Source: a virus. Taken from it: a DNA stretch of 64,000 nucleotides. Where the stretch lies: positions 37,424 through 101,423 of IMG/VR virus record IMGVR_UViG_3300028364_000023, one strand, 5' to 3'. Shown in pieces: positions 54,744 through 62,859 of this stretch (within the stretch, counting starts at the first letter, position 1; every line of letters begins with the position of its first letter). The translations under genes and the position numbers were made by a program. A model generated the notes under the pieces. The model saw only the letters and a list, made by a program, of their open reading frames with translations, searched no databases and had not been told where the DNA came from.

Positions 54744-54993
54744 TGCGTTTACTCTCTTTTATCTTTTGCATAGACCGTTGAAACTTTTTAGGGTCACCGT
54801 TCTTTATGCTGTTTAAGAATCGCCTTTCAAGCTCTGATGCAGTGTCAACGTCATAGAGACTGTGCACTCTGGTCAGCAAGTTGATAGCGCTTTCAATAAT
54901 ATTGTTAGCAGTAGCGTCAATGAATAAATCACTATCTCGCCCGCCGTGGATTTGATTTAGTTCTTCGAGAATGCTTCGCGTGCGCTTTTTCAT
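54730..54993 (-). CDS. Conserved T4-like phage protein (RTRSILEELN family)
   Basis: 87 residues from MKKRTRSILEELNQIHGGRD, with ATANNIIESAINLLTRVHSL and ELERRFLNSIKNGDPKKFQR. This small helical family is widespread in T4-like cyanophages. Unknown role. Start placed at 54993; an upstream ATG at 55038 has no clear support. Confidence 0.65.
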   Translation of the reverse strand: MKKRTRSILEELNQIHGGRDSDLFIDATANNIIESAINLLTRVHSLYDVDTASELERRFLNSIKNGDPKKFQRSMQKIKESKRNDPK

Positions 54994-55100
54994 ATAATAG
55001 AAATTCCTTGCTGTGGCAGTATTTAGTTCACACTTCACTACATTATACTACCATAAGGTCAAGAGATAAATAGTTTTCTACAATGAGACGATGGTCTTTT

Positions 55101-55165
55101 AAAAAAAGCATAGCTTTTACAATAAAATGAAACAACTGCCCCTGACTGTAGCAATACACCAGGGG
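55101..55165 (-). terminator. Two hairpins, probable terminator
   Basis: Downstream of the gene ending at 55180, reading leftward: CCCCTG ... CAGGGG (55165-55139), then AAAAGC-TAT-GCTTTT followed by TTT (55119-55101). The rest of the 55039-55179 gap shows no gene. Confidence 0.55.
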
Positions 55166-55179
55166 TAAATCATCTATAG

Positions 55180-55581
55180 CTAATTAATTGGTTGATCCTG
55201 CTCTACCCGCGTCAGCCCTAGCGCCGCTATGTGATCCTGCGGTGACTCTTTACGGTCGCCCAGTATCACCGCGATAACATCCGGGCTTGCAATGCCGCCG
55301 TTAATCTGTAGCAGAGCCTGTGCCCTTGTAGCCGCTTCTATGTCCATATCCGGTGCATGGTCAGGGGCTTTTAACGGCTGGCCTGCTAGCTCTGCAAAGA
55401 TGGGCTTAGTGACTGTTGAGGCTACTGCGTACAAATTGCCGGATGCGTCTTGGTACGATGCCGTGTTGAATGTCTGATCGTCTTGTGTTGACTCGCCGAG
55501 GCATAGGGCTAGTTGGTTGGCGTCGGGGATGTGGTTGATGGGGGCGGCGATTGTGGCGCGCTGGACATAAGAGGTGGTCAT
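55180..55581 (-). CDS. Tail-module accessory protein (imported, GC-rich)
   Basis: 133 residues, MTTSYVQRATIAAPINHIPD ..., no recognised domain. GC counted by hand is 38/60 at 55201-55260, far above neighbouring phage genes. It overlaps the larger protein upstream by 4 nt, so the two form a module. It might be a tail-fibre assembly or virion decoration protein. Confidence 0.45.
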   Translation of the reverse strand: MTTSYVQRATIAAPINHIPDANQLALCLGESTQDDQTFNTASYQDASGNLYAVASTVTKPIFAELAGQPLKAPDHAPDMDIEAATRAQALLQINGGIASPDVIAVILGDRKESPQDHIAALGLTRVEQDQPIN

Positions 55582-56564
55582 GGAGTTATCCCTGATAATC
55601 CGGCAAGATAGGCATTGGTATTAGTAAGCTCCGACTCTGTTGGCGTACGAGATAGCCATACATAGCCAAAAAGCACAAGCGGCCCTAAACTTTGCGCAAA
55701 TCCAGATCCCAATCGAAGATTCGCATTAAAAGACTCTAGCGACTTACTCCCTACATCAACAGCACTCAGGGTGTCAATTACGCCAATCTTTCCGACGGTG
55801 CCCTGAGTAGACCATGACACAAAAGGAGTACCCCTTGGCGGATAAGCGGGGCTTTCATTTGCAAAAATAGTGCCACGCGGGGATTCTTCTAATAAAACTT
55901 TGCGTGCGCTCTCATCGAAACTGTTTAAATACTCTACAAAATACTTATTGCTTCCAACTTTTAAGAAATTATATCCTGGCCTACCCGATAAGCTAGAGTC
56001 TGTTGGGTTTATCCCGCCCCAGATAAGAAGAAAGGCGTCACCATCGAATGCGACTTGTCCAGTTACTAGCAAGTCATCTACCCCATCAAACTTTAGCCAA
56101 TGCAACGTCCCATCAGTTCTATATATCGGCCTTCTCCCGCTAACAGTCTGAAAGGCGTGATTCCCATTCCCAGATTGATCCAGCATTAGCCCAACGGGAT
56201 CGCCGTCCGCAGTCACCGGCACAGTGCCTGCCGCATCTTGAAAGAGCGACTGCACGCCGTTGACGATGGGCCGAGGGATGTAGAATGCGCCCTGTTCGCC
56301 TGCGCCGAAGAGCGAGGTAATTAGGGCTTGCAACAGTGATAGGTCAGTCCACGGTCGGCCCACTATCAATCCACCCAGGTTTGGATTATTAATGACAGTA
56401 TTGTTAGTCGGGCTATAAACTGTAGGAAGCTGTGATATATCCAGGTTACTACGTCTTCCACTAATACCTCTGTTAGCTGCTGCCAATGCCAGTTTTGCGT
56501 TTTGTCTATCACGTTTAAACTCTAGTGTTGAAATTCCATTAGCTGCCACAATATGTTCCTGCAA
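55578..56564 (-). CDS. LamG/concanavalin-like tail protein
   Basis: 328 residues. LYDQSGNGNHAFQ-like motif (LMLDQSGNGNHAFQTVSGRR), then GTLHWLKFDGVDDLLVTGQV and FGYVWLSRTPTESELTNTNAY: the jelly-roll LamG-type carbohydrate-binding domain (residues about 130-325). The N-terminus is phage-like and AT-richer, the C-terminal two thirds GC-richer, suggesting a grafted receptor-binding domain. Late promoter and AAAGGAG upstream. Confidence 0.65.
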   Translation of the reverse strand: MQEHIVAANGISTLEFKRDRQNAKLALAAANRGISGRRSNLDISQLPTVYSPTNNTVINNPNLGGLIVGRPWTDLSLLQALITSLFGAGEQGAFYIPRPIVNGVQSLFQDAAGTVPVTADGDPVGLMLDQSGNGNHAFQTVSGRRPIYRTDGTLHWLKFDGVDDLLVTGQVAFDGDAFLLIWGGINPTDSSLSGRPGYNFLKVGSNKYFVEYLNSFDESARKVLLEESPRGTIFANESPAYPPRGTPFVSWSTQGTVGKIGVIDTLSAVDVGSKSLESFNANLRLGSGFAQSLGPLVLFGYVWLSRTPTESELTNTNAYLAGLSGITP

Positions 56565-56596
56565 TCTTAATCATTTTATACTCTCCTTTATACTAG

Positions 56597-56605
56597 ATAT
56601 TTATC
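56597..56605 (-). promoter_or_regulatory. T4-type late promoter for the LamG-like gene
   Basis: GATAAATAT reading leftward, 33 nt upstream of the start at 56564. Confidence 0.6.
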
Positions 56606-56659
56606 GTAATTATTAATGATACAAGGAATAGCCAATCAGCGTTTTAATAAATACAATTG

Positions 56660-57859
56660 ATGATAAACCTAACACCTTTTCAAAAAACAACTGACTCCTT
56701 AAAAGCCTCCGGTGCCTATCGAGTATTTAATGACGTACTTCGCGAACGCGGGTTATTCCCTAAAAGCCTCTGGTACGGGCCTTATGCTATAAAGAACATA
56801 GTCAACTGGTGCAGTAACGATTATCTAGGTATGGGGCAAAATAAAGTAGTTATTGACGCAATGCATACCGCACTTGATCAAACAGGAAGTGGATCAGGTG
56901 GAACTAGAAACATTAGCGGCACAAGCCACTATCATGTAGCGTTGGAATCTGAGCTGGCACGTCTGCACAAAAAAGGCAGCGCACTGCTCTATACCTCTGC
57001 TTATGTTGCTAATGAGTGGACACTGATCGCTCTCAAACAAATCATTCCCAATATTGTGTTCCTGTCTGACTCAATGAACCATGCTTCATTGATACAAGGT
57101 ATACGACACAGCGGTGCTGACAAATTAGTATGGCAACACAATGATATGAGCGACTTAGAAGAGAAACTAAAGAATACCGTAGCCCGAGGACTCACACCCT
57201 GTATTGTCTTTGAATCTGTGTATAGCATGGATGGTGATATATCTCCTATTTCTCAAGTCTGCGACCTGGCCGATGCCTATGGTGCAATTACATATATCGA
57301 CGAAGTTCACGCTGTGGGCCTGTACGGGAGTACCGGTGCAGGGTGGTGTGAAAAGCTTGGACTTGAAGACAGGATCGATATTATTAATGGCACCCTAGGT
57401 AAAGCCTTTGGAGTGCAAGGCGGATACATAGCAGCCCATGGAAGCGTCATAGATGCAGTGCGCAGTGTAGCCAGTGGATTTATATTCACTACCAGCACAA
57501 GTCCGGTGATTTGTGCAGGGGCCTTGGCATCCATAAAATATCTTAAGGACCATAACGAACTACGAGACAAGCACCAAGAACGTGCTAGCCGTCTCAAGAA
57601 GATGCTAGCCGACGCAGGCATAAGCGTACATCCGGCATCGTGCACTCACATCGTACCTGTAATGATAGGCAATGCAGTTAGATGCAAGATGCTGAGCGAT
57701 AGGTTATTAACAGATTACGGAATCTACGTTCAAAGCATTAACTTTCCTACAGTTCCTGTCGGCCAAGAACGTCTTCGTATTGCTCCTACTCCCTTGCACA
57801 CAGACGAGATGATGAGCTATCTAGTAGCATCACTCAAGGAGATATTAGATGAACATTAA
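56660..57859 (+). CDS. hemA: 5-aminolevulinate synthase
   Basis: 399 residues, a PLP-dependent alpha-oxoamine synthase. [20 protein letters not shown] and [20 protein letters not shown] are typical. [20 protein letters not shown] and [20 protein letters not shown] hold the Asp/His of the PLP site, and [16 protein letters not shown] carries the PLP-binding Lys. YSMDGD and the [10 protein letters not shown] signature favour ALA synthase over AONS/KBL. It condenses glycine and succinyl-CoA (C4/Shemin pathway), the first step of heme synthesis in alphaproteobacteria. Plus strand; ATG taken at 56660. Confidence 0.88.
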   Translation: MINLTPFQKTTDSLKASGAYRVFNDVLRERGLFPKSLWYGPYAIKNIVNWCSNDYLGMGQNKVVIDAMHTALDQTGSGSGGTRNISGTSHYHVALESELARLHKKGSALLYTSAYVANEWTLIALKQIIPNIVFLSDSMNHASLIQGIRHSGADKLVWQHNDMSDLEEKLKNTVARGLTPCIVFESVYSMDGDISPISQVCDLADAYGAITYIDEVHAVGLYGSTGAGWCEKLGLEDRIDIINGTLGKAFGVQGGYIAAHGSVIDAVRSVASGFIFTTSTSPVICAGALASIKYLKDHNELRDKHQERASRLKKMLADAGISVHPASCTHIVPVMIGNAVRCKMLSDRLLTDYGIYVQSINFPTVPVGQERLRIAPTPLHTDEMMSYLVASLKEILDEH

Positions 57860-58265
57860 AAAAGCACTTTGGTTTACGCTGGGCATTATACTTGTAGGAG
57901 TAGCCTTTGTAGGGATTTATATGCCTATGTTACCGTGGAGCACACCTGCGGTAGGTGCAGCATACTGCTTTGCTAAAAGTAGCAAGCGTATGCACAAGTG
58001 GATCTATAATCATAAGATCTTTGGACCGTTTTTAAAAAACTGGACAGAGAAACGTATCTTCCCTACTAAATTTAAATACCTAATGGTAATTACAATGTCA
58101 ACTAGCCTAGCTGTGCTTTGGTTTACCACAGGCAATATTGCTGCGATTGCGTGGAGTGGAGGATTTATGTTCTTGGTTAGCATATGGGGGTGGCGCTACC
58201 CTGGAAGCCACCAAGAACACCAGCGCCGTATAGACGCTGGTAAACGTATTGCTTGGTTTAAGTAG
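57849..58265 (+). CDS. DUF454/YbaN-like inner-membrane protein
   Basis: 138 residues: a first TM ([20 protein letters not shown]), then [40 protein letters not shown], and two more hydrophobic stretches. G-x-x-G-x-x-x-P-x-L-P-x-x-P-x-x ... FAxSSxRxHxWxxxHxxFGPxxxxW is the DUF454 (YbaN) signature. Function unknown. Overlaps the ALA synthase gene by 11 nt, so a link to heme or iron is suggested. Confidence 0.8.
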   Translation: MNIKKALWFTLGIILVGVAFVGIYMPMLPWSTPAVGAAYCFAKSSKRMHKWIYNHKIFGPFLKNWTEKRIFPTKFKYLMVITMSTSLAVLWFTTGNIAAIAWSGGFMFLVSIWGWRYPGSHQEHQRRIDAGKRIAWFK

Positions 58266-58266
58266 C

Positions 58267-58776
58267 TTATTGTAGGTAGGTGTTCCAAGACGGGTGTTTT
58301 ACTTCCCATGATGACAGCTTGCGCTTACTTACTAGCTCATAGTAATCAGGCTTGTAGGGCTGCCTAATAGGTTTAGGACTAAGCCGATTGCCCTTGTTAT
58401 GGTTACATGGACCGCATGCTGTTGCTATATTTTCCCAGGTAGTTTTACCGCCGAGGCTTTGTGGCCTCACGTGATCCAATGTTGCTTCGTTTCGCGTTAC
58501 CTTAGTCTCGCAATACTGGCAAGTGAATAGATCTCGTAGAAATATATTTCCCTTTGAGAATCTCGGCTTGGTCTTGGACTTCATCATTTCTTTCATCATG
58601 ATGACTGCGGGAACTCGCGTTTCCCAAGTTTCTGCGTGTACTATCCAGTCATCATACCAATCTAGTACAATGCATTTGTCCAGCCACATATAAGTAACAG
58701 CATCTTTCCACGTTATTGCACTTAACGGAAGATAAGACACTGGTTGTCCGTTAGCATTTAACAGCAAGCAATCCAT
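58267..58776 (-). CDS. HNH endonuclease (McrA-like zinc type)
   Basis: 169 residues. FTCQYCETKVTRNEATLDHV, RPQSLGGKTTWENIATACGP and CNHNKGNR give the CxxC ... DH ... N ... CxxC HNH fold. The N-terminal half (LNANGQPVSYLPLSAITWKD) matches the stand-alone phage HNH family seen in many tailed phages, not the homing type. Own promoter. Might take part in packaging or host-DNA attack. Confidence 0.8.
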   Translation of the reverse strand: MDCLLLNANGQPVSYLPLSAITWKDAVTYMWLDKCIVLDWYDDWIVHAETWETRVPAVIMMKEMMKSKTKPRFSKGNIFLRDLFTCQYCETKVTRNEATLDHVRPQSLGGKTTWENIATACGPCNHNKGNRLSPKPIRQPYKPDYYELVSKRKLSSWEVKHPSWNTYLQ

Positions 58777-58839
58777 GTTATCTCCTCTTTTTCCTTAATC
58801 AGTAGTCATACCGTTGTATGACTTCATAGTACAACTGCC

Positions 58840-58868
58840 ATTATAGCAGTGTTTTATTTAGCTGTCAA
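58840..58868 (-). promoter_or_regulatory. sigma70-type promoter for the HNH gene
   Basis: TTGACA-N17-TATAAT, perfect consensus, reading leftward 64 nt upstream of the start at 58776. Confidence 0.85.
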
Positions 58869-58877
58869 TCGCTTTGT

Positions 58878-59438
58878 CTAGAGCCAACTGTTTACTGCTT
58901 GTTTGGTGCAATATTCAATAGCTATTCTCCATTGGCTGTCGTTATCCTTTGACGAGAATAACATCTCTTCACACGCCGTAGCACACAGCCAAGCGCCTGC
59001 TGCTATTTCCTGTTCTATCTCTCCAGGCTCCCATTCACACTTGCCTGCGCTCATCAACCAGTTAGCAGGTGCATTGCCGTCTAAGAGCTTTTCTATCATA
59101 AACTTATCTGAGCTAATACTAATATCGCTTGTCACTGCACAAGTGTTGGAAGAGTACCATTCACTAGTATGTACCATGGCAATACCGTTTTCTTCAATAG
59201 GTCCGCCGTGATACAATGGAAAGTCTAGTTGTGGGTCTTGAGAGAAAAGCTCCATTTTCTCTAGTAAATCTAATACCGTTAGATCAGTAGTTCTGTTTAT
59301 CACAATGCCCTGTGTGCCCCATCTAGAGGAATGGTCGTATATATAAATTACACACTCCTCAAAAAGACGGTCTACAAGTAAAGGAGTGCTAACTATAATT
59401 GATCCTTTTAAACATTCGACTGTTTTTATTTCCAGCAC
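58878..59438 (-). CDS. YqgE/AlgH (DUF179) protein
   Basis: 186 residues. GSIIVSTPLLVDRLFEECVI, GTQGIVINRTTDLTVLDLLE, LYHGGPIEENGIAMVH and GAWLCATACEEMLF-like end. P-x-L-x-D-x-x-F-x-x-x-V-I-Y-I-x-x-H ... G-x-x-x-NR ... GGP is the DUF179 signature. Bacterial AlgH/YqgE is functionally obscure. Phage copies occur in T4-like marine genomes. Confidence 0.85.
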   Translation of the reverse strand: MLEIKTVECLKGSIIVSTPLLVDRLFEECVIYIYDHSSRWGTQGIVINRTTDLTVLDLLEKMELFSQDPQLDFPLYHGGPIEENGIAMVHTSEWYSSNTCAVTSDISISSDKFMIEKLLDGNAPANWLMSAGKCEWEPGEIEQEIAAGAWLCATACEEMLFSSKDNDSQWRIAIEYCTKQAVNSWL

Positions 59439-59441
59439 TGA

Positions 59442-59693
59442 TTAGCTCCCGCTACCATAATTCGGTATAGATCCTCCATAGGGAGCGCCGCGAATTTTCT
59501 TTCCGCCCATCTTAACTCTTTTCTTGCCAATCTTGTGACTCTTGTTCCCGTCGCGACTGCGATAGCCTTGTGACTTACAGGACGCTAGTGCACTTGCACC
59601 TATTGCGCTGTCTGGCTTAGAACTAGTGCAAAGCTTTTTAGAGGCTTTCCACTCTGTAACTGTGTCTATAATTTCATTTATCTTCATATTCAT
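59442..59693 (-). CDS. Small basic protein, possible capsid-targeted
   Basis: 83 residues. N-terminus MKINEIIDTVTEWKAS (after a first Met-Asn), then AIGASALASCKSQGYRSRDG and a Lys/Gly-rich tail (KIGKKRVKMGGKKIRG). Looks like a small DNA-binding or virion protein similar in style to those at 51.2-51.8 kb. Confidence 0.55.
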   Translation of the reverse strand: MNMKINEIIDTVTEWKASKKLCTSSKPDSAIGASALASCKSQGYRSRDGNKSHKIGKKRVKMGGKKIRGAPYGGSIPNYGSGS

Positions 59694-59915
59694 TTACCTA
59701 AATTTGTCAGCAGGATTAGTATTTTCTTCTTGGTCAGATTGCTCGCATAGCCTAAATGTTAAAACCTTGCGAGGACCTCTTGTAGTGTTTATGTCTATCT
59801 CTCCGCTCTTTTCATGAAACTCAATTTTTGTTATTTCGGCTGTTTCGTTGTTTGGGCCTACTAGTATCTTTTGACCTAACTCTAGGTTTAAAGATATATT
59901 GCGCATTCTACTCAT
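59694..59915 (-). CDS. Small protein of unknown function
   Basis: 73 residues, beta-rich: ISLNLELGQKILVGPNNETA, EITKIEFHEKSGEIDINTTR, GPRKVLTFRLCE, then an acidic disordered tail. An SH3-like barrel is plausible. Late promoter upstream; abuts the next gene. Confidence 0.5.
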   Translation of the reverse strand: MSRMRNISLNLELGQKILVGPNNETAEITKIEFHEKSGEIDINTTRGPRKVLTFRLCEQSDQEENTNPADKFR

Positions 59916-59946
59916 GGCAAGTCTCCTTTAAGTAACGGTTCAAATA

Positions 59947-59954
59947 TATTTATC
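59947..59954 (-). promoter_or_regulatory. T4-type late promoter
   Basis: GATAAATA reading leftward, 32 nt upstream of the start at 59915. Confidence 0.55.
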
Positions 59955-60002
59955 ACTTGTGCCTCAATGAGATAATTAAATAGTATACAAGGGGATAAAG
60001 AT

Positions 60003-60278
60003 ATGCAGCTAATTGATATTACACCAGGCAAGCCTTATGCTTGCGAATTCAAAGTAACTACGTTTGTAGACCCAGCAGGAGTGCCGATAAAAGCAGCTCC
60101 TCAGGTTGGGCAAGCTCATCCAGGCAAGCCTGGAATATACGAAAGCACGGGTATTATACAAATACGTGATCAGAAGAATCAACTGGTTCAATTAATAGAC
60201 GTTGTGACAGAGCAGGAGTTTGTAGTATCATGGGATAACTGTTGGAACATTGATGATGTAGAGTATGCTACTCCATGA
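60003..60278 (+). CDS. Small phage protein, plus strand
   Basis: 91 residues, MQLIDITPGKPYACEFKVTT ..., VTEQEFVVSWDNCWNIDDVE. Beta-rich; resembles small uncharacterised proteins of marine phages. Coupled by a 4-nt overlap to a membrane protein. Preceded by AAGGGGAT. Confidence 0.6.
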   Translation: MQLIDITPGKPYACEFKVTTFVDPAGVPIKAAPQVGQAHPGKPGIYESTGIIQIRDQKNQLVQLIDVVTEQEFVVSWDNCWNIDDVEYATP

Positions 60279-60439
60279 TAGTATATTTCTTTGGACTGCT
60301 GCTGTGCATGTTATTTGTGCTGTTCTATCGATTCCGACGTTTTAAAATAGTACTAATATCATGGACCTTACTAACAATAATAGCATGGACAGTAATCTAT
60401 ATATTTGCTCAAGGACTACTGGCATTAATGGCGTGGTAA
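60275..60439 (+). CDS. Small membrane protein, plus strand
   Basis: 54 residues, MIVYFFGLLLCMLFVLFYRF ..., two TM helices separated by a basic RFRRFK turn. ATG overlaps the previous TGA. Unknown function; its 3' end forms one side of a terminator-like hairpin. Confidence 0.6.
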   Translation: MIVYFFGLLLCMLFVLFYRFRRFKIVLISWTLLTIIAWTVIYIFAQGLLALMAW

Positions 60440-60450
60440 TTAATGCCAGT
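60418..60450. terminator. Bidirectional terminator-like hairpin between convergent genes
   Basis: ACTGGCATTAAT and ATTAATGCCAGT, a 12-bp perfect stem with a 9-nt loop, between the plus-strand pair and the minus-strand cluster. No T-run. Confidence 0.6.
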
Positions 60451-60462
60451 AGAGAGTTAATC

Positions 60463-60696
60463 CTAATTTACTTCCTCTAAAATATATAATCTATCGGCCC
60501 AGCGTAGTTTAAATAGCATTCCGTATACTGGTCCGTCGTAGTGGACTATAACAGACGTTGTTGAATAACAGTTGTTAGATTCTTGTCCGTAATGCTGAAA
60601 CCACTCCCCTAGTGAATAGTTGGGATTGGTTTCGATCCATTCAATTAACGGCGTTGCTTGCTCAAATTTTCTAAACCCTGCAATTATGTAGCTCAC
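60463..60696 (-). CDS. LFxLKW family member, last gene of the cluster
   Basis: 77 residues. TPLIEWIETNPNYSLGEWFQ and a C-terminal GPVYGMLFKLRWADRLYILE. This LFxLxW motif after a beta-strand is shared by the ten genes upstream. The 60.4-64 kb run of such small genes is read as one operon with short overlaps. Function unknown. Confidence 0.6.
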   Translation of the reverse strand: MSYIIAGFRKFEQATPLIEWIETNPNYSLGEWFQHYGQESNNCYSTTSVIVHYDGPVYGMLFKLRWADRLYILEEVN

Positions 60697-60998
60697 AGGG
60701 TAGATGTCTCATCTGTCACTGCGTACCCGAGCAGACTGCCCGATACCGGACGCGGGCTGGGCCCTTGCCCTAGACTCGGCATCACGCGCATACGATTATC
60801 GTTACCCCATTTAAGATCAAACAATAATTTGTGTCGCTCGTCCTCAAACTCAACAGCCGCCATGTCTACTCGAAGGTAGTCGTCTTTGATCTGCCACCGG
60901 CCCCCTTCGGGCCCAAAGCTGAGAGCCAGCCAGTGTTCCATCTTAAGTAGAGTAGTGTGGCTTGTGCGAAAGATTGTGTGGTAGTTGCGTTTCATCAT
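60693..60998 (-). CDS. LFxLKW family member
   Basis: 101 residues. HTIFRTSHTTLLKMEHWLAL, SFGPEGGRWQIKDDYLRVDM, AAVEFEDERHKLLFDLKWGN: the clearest copy of the family plan (strand, helix with W-L, FGPEG-x-x-W, strand, LFDLKW). C-terminal tail MRVMPSLGQGPSP resembles that of the next upstream gene (MRILPTSGAGPAP). Confidence 0.65.
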   Translation of the reverse strand: MMKRNYHTIFRTSHTTLLKMEHWLALSFGPEGGRWQIKDDYLRVDMAAVEFEDERHKLLFDLKWGNDNRMRVMPSLGQGPSPRPVSGSLLGYAVTDETSTL

Positions 60999-61001
60999 AG
61001 C

Positions 61002-61319
61002 TTACAGACCTGCTGTTGTGATTTTAGTATGCTGTTTATTTGATTGTGCACCGAGCTCAATTAACAACTTTACAAAACTTGGAGCAGGACCTGCTCCAGA
61101 TGTTGGCAGAATACGCATTTGTTCAGACCATCGTATGTCGAAGAGGAACTTGTCTCGATTAGACATAAATTCTACAGTTGCAATGTTTCCTAAGGGGCGG
61201 TTGCATTGCCATTTGATATCCTCCGGCCCCATGCGAGCAGTCAACCAATCCAACGCTGTTTGAAGAGGAATTTTTGTGTAGCTAAACACAGTGTGGTGTT
61301 TGAACTTTGATAGTTTCAT
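61002..61319 (-). CDS. LFxLKW family member
   Basis: 105 residues. HHTVFSYTKIPLQTALDWLT, ARMGPEDIKWQCNRPLGNIA, TVEFMSNRDKFLFDIRWSEQ and then MRILPTSGAGPAP, shared with the gene at 60693. This pair is the most recently duplicated in the cluster. Confidence 0.65.
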   Translation of the reverse strand: MKLSKFKHHTVFSYTKIPLQTALDWLTARMGPEDIKWQCNRPLGNIATVEFMSNRDKFLFDIRWSEQMRILPTSGAGPAPSFVKLLIELGAQSNKQHTKITTAGL

Positions 61320-61582
61320 GTTAACGAGTCCGTAAGTTCAATGAAGTCTATTTCTCCTGCGAATCGCAATTCAAATAGTACTCGGTGTCTTGGGTTCTTA
61401 AACTTTATAGAGTATATTTCAAACGGTTTGGTCCATAGATCAATACTCCACTTATCATCCTCAGCTGACAATTCGCATAGCCAGTCTATTACTTTGCTCA
61501 ACTGTTTAGTATTATAACGTATGTAGGCCATGTGTTCAGGGACCAGCATTCGACTACTCACTATATGATTACCCATTAACAA
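61316..61582 (-). CDS. LFxLKW family member
   Basis: 88 residues. MAYIRYNTKQLSKVIDWLCE, LSAEDDKWSIDLWTKPFEIY and FKNPRHRVLFELRFAGEIDF. Family plan kept, with R-F in place of K-W at the motif. Overlaps both neighbours. Confidence 0.6.
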   Translation of the reverse strand: MLMGNHIVSSRMLVPEHMAYIRYNTKQLSKVIDWLCELSAEDDKWSIDLWTKPFEIYSIKFKNPRHRVLFELRFAGEIDFIELTDSLT

Positions 61583-61931
61583 CGTGCCTCCCTTTCTCGA
61601 TCTTTATTTGCGTCCTTGCACTAGTATCTCGAGCAATACCAAGCACTGTGTTACTGGCGTTTAATATGCCTTGGTGGTAGCTGTTAGTCCAATAATGATT
61701 AGCTGCTTCTGCACTAGCATGTATCGAATACTCACTTTCCCATTTCATATCAAACAATGTCTTATACTTGTCTGATTCAAACATGACTATAATTAGTTGA
61801 GGATACCCTCGAGTTACTTCAGTGTCCCATTTGATCCCACGACGGCCCAAGACTGTAGTCATCCATTCGCTGATACCAATAAGAGCTAGTATGTCCATGT
61901 TTATTACAGAAATGTAGTCGAACTCTTTCAT
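61569..61931 (-). CDS. LFxLKW family member
   Basis: 120 residues. DYISVINMDILALIGISEWM, TVLGRRGIKWDTEVTRGYPQ and FESDKYKTLFDMKWESEYSI, followed by a longer unrelated tail (SYHQGILNASNTVLGIARDT). Coupled by overlaps. Confidence 0.6.
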   Translation of the reverse strand: MKEFDYISVINMDILALIGISEWMTTVLGRRGIKWDTEVTRGYPQLIIVMFESDKYKTLFDMKWESEYSIHASAEAANHYWTNSYHQGILNASNTVLGIARDTSARTQIKIEKGRHVVNG

Positions 61932-62281
61932 TCTATATCCTCGGTGTATGAGAATAGGTTACGGTATTTTTTACGGTATTGTTCTATCCTAGTCGCCGCG
62001 TTGGGGAACTTTGCCTCTTGTGCCTCTCGGTCTGCTGCTCTACCTATTTCAAACTCAGCAATGCTAGCGTAACACTTTGCGGAGTCACTAAACCGAAGTT
62101 CGAACAGCATCTGATGCGTTACTTGAGAAAACTCAATAACATAGGCATAGGTGCTTCGTGGTTTGAGATAAGCGACCCAAAGTTCGCCCTCGGAGCCAAA
62201 GTGTTTGACTAACCATTCCTCCATCTCCGCCGACTGGTCATAACTAAAATCTATTACTGATTGGTTACTAAATTTAATCAA
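61928..62281 (-). CDS. LFxLKW family member
   Basis: 117 residues. VIDFSYDQSAEMEEWLVKHF, GSEGELWVAYLKPRSTYAYV and FSQVTHQMLFELRFSDSAKC, then a helical tail ending YRNLFSYTEDIE. A good copy of the shared layout. Confidence 0.6.
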   Translation of the reverse strand: MIKFSNQSVIDFSYDQSAEMEEWLVKHFGSEGELWVAYLKPRSTYAYVIEFSQVTHQMLFELRFSDSAKCYASIAEFEIGRAADREAQEAKFPNAATRIEQYRKKYRNLFSYTEDIE

Positions 62282-62495
62282 GTTTGTTCTCCTCTACTAT
62301 TCCAAAATGTGTTGAGTACTTGAGAAAAAAGAACAGCATACCGTAACGGTCTTTGAAAATAAATGTCAATCGGTTTGACCCTGCTCGAGATTCGTCAACT
62401 CTAGCAATCTTACACTTGGGATCGTCGAAGGCCAGCTTGATCCACGTCCAGTAATGCATGTTGGTTTCGTATACTGTACAGGTTAGTTGGCTCAT
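62274..62495 (-). CDS. LFxLKW family member, short
   Basis: 73 residues. CTVYETNMHYWTWIKLAFDD, RVDESRAGSNRLTFIFKDRY and GMLFFFLKYSTHFGIVEE. The helix segment is shorter than in the others. Promoter directly upstream. Confidence 0.55.
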   Translation of the reverse strand: MSQLTCTVYETNMHYWTWIKLAFDDPKCKIARVDESRAGSNRLTFIFKDRYGMLFFFLKYSTHFGIVEENKLD

Positions 62496-62524
62496 AGTGT
62501 TGCCTTGTGTTTTAATATACTTAG

Positions 62525-62553
62525 AGTATACAGTCAGACAGCAGAGGTGTCAA
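62525..62553 (-). promoter_or_regulatory. sigma70-type promoter inside the LFxLKW cluster
   Basis: TTGACA-N17-TATACT reading leftward, 30 nt upstream of the start at 62495. Confidence 0.8.
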
Positions 62554-62556
62554 TCT

Positions 62557-62850
62557 TTAAAGCCAATTGTGAAAGGCATGTGCAAGGCAAGAATAGAATT
62601 CATGTATATTATCACTCCAAGCTAGCTGAAACAATGTTCGATGTGACTCTTTGTTAAATGATATCATAGCGGCAGCATGACCACAATAGTATGCTTTCTT
62701 GTAGCTCCACTGTTTGTTAGCAGCACCTAACCGATGTTCAAGCCAGCAGATTACGTCCTCAGTGAATTGATCCGTGCCGTTATAGTTAACAATCTTAAAC
62801 ACACTCACGTAGAGGGCGACTTGATCTTCACCGTTTGTTTTACACATCAC
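62557..62850 (-). CDS. LFxLKW family member
   Basis: 97 residues. YVSVFKIVNYNGTDQFTEDV, WLEHRLGAANKQWSYKKAYY and FNKESHRTLFQLAWSDNIHE. Close to the next upstream gene (QLAWSD in both). Confidence 0.6.
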   Translation of the reverse strand: MMCKTNGEDQVALYVSVFKIVNYNGTDQFTEDVICWLEHRLGAANKQWSYKKAYYCGHAAAMISFNKESHRTLFQLAWSDNIHEFYSCLAHAFHNWL

Positions 62851-62859
62851 AACATTCCT

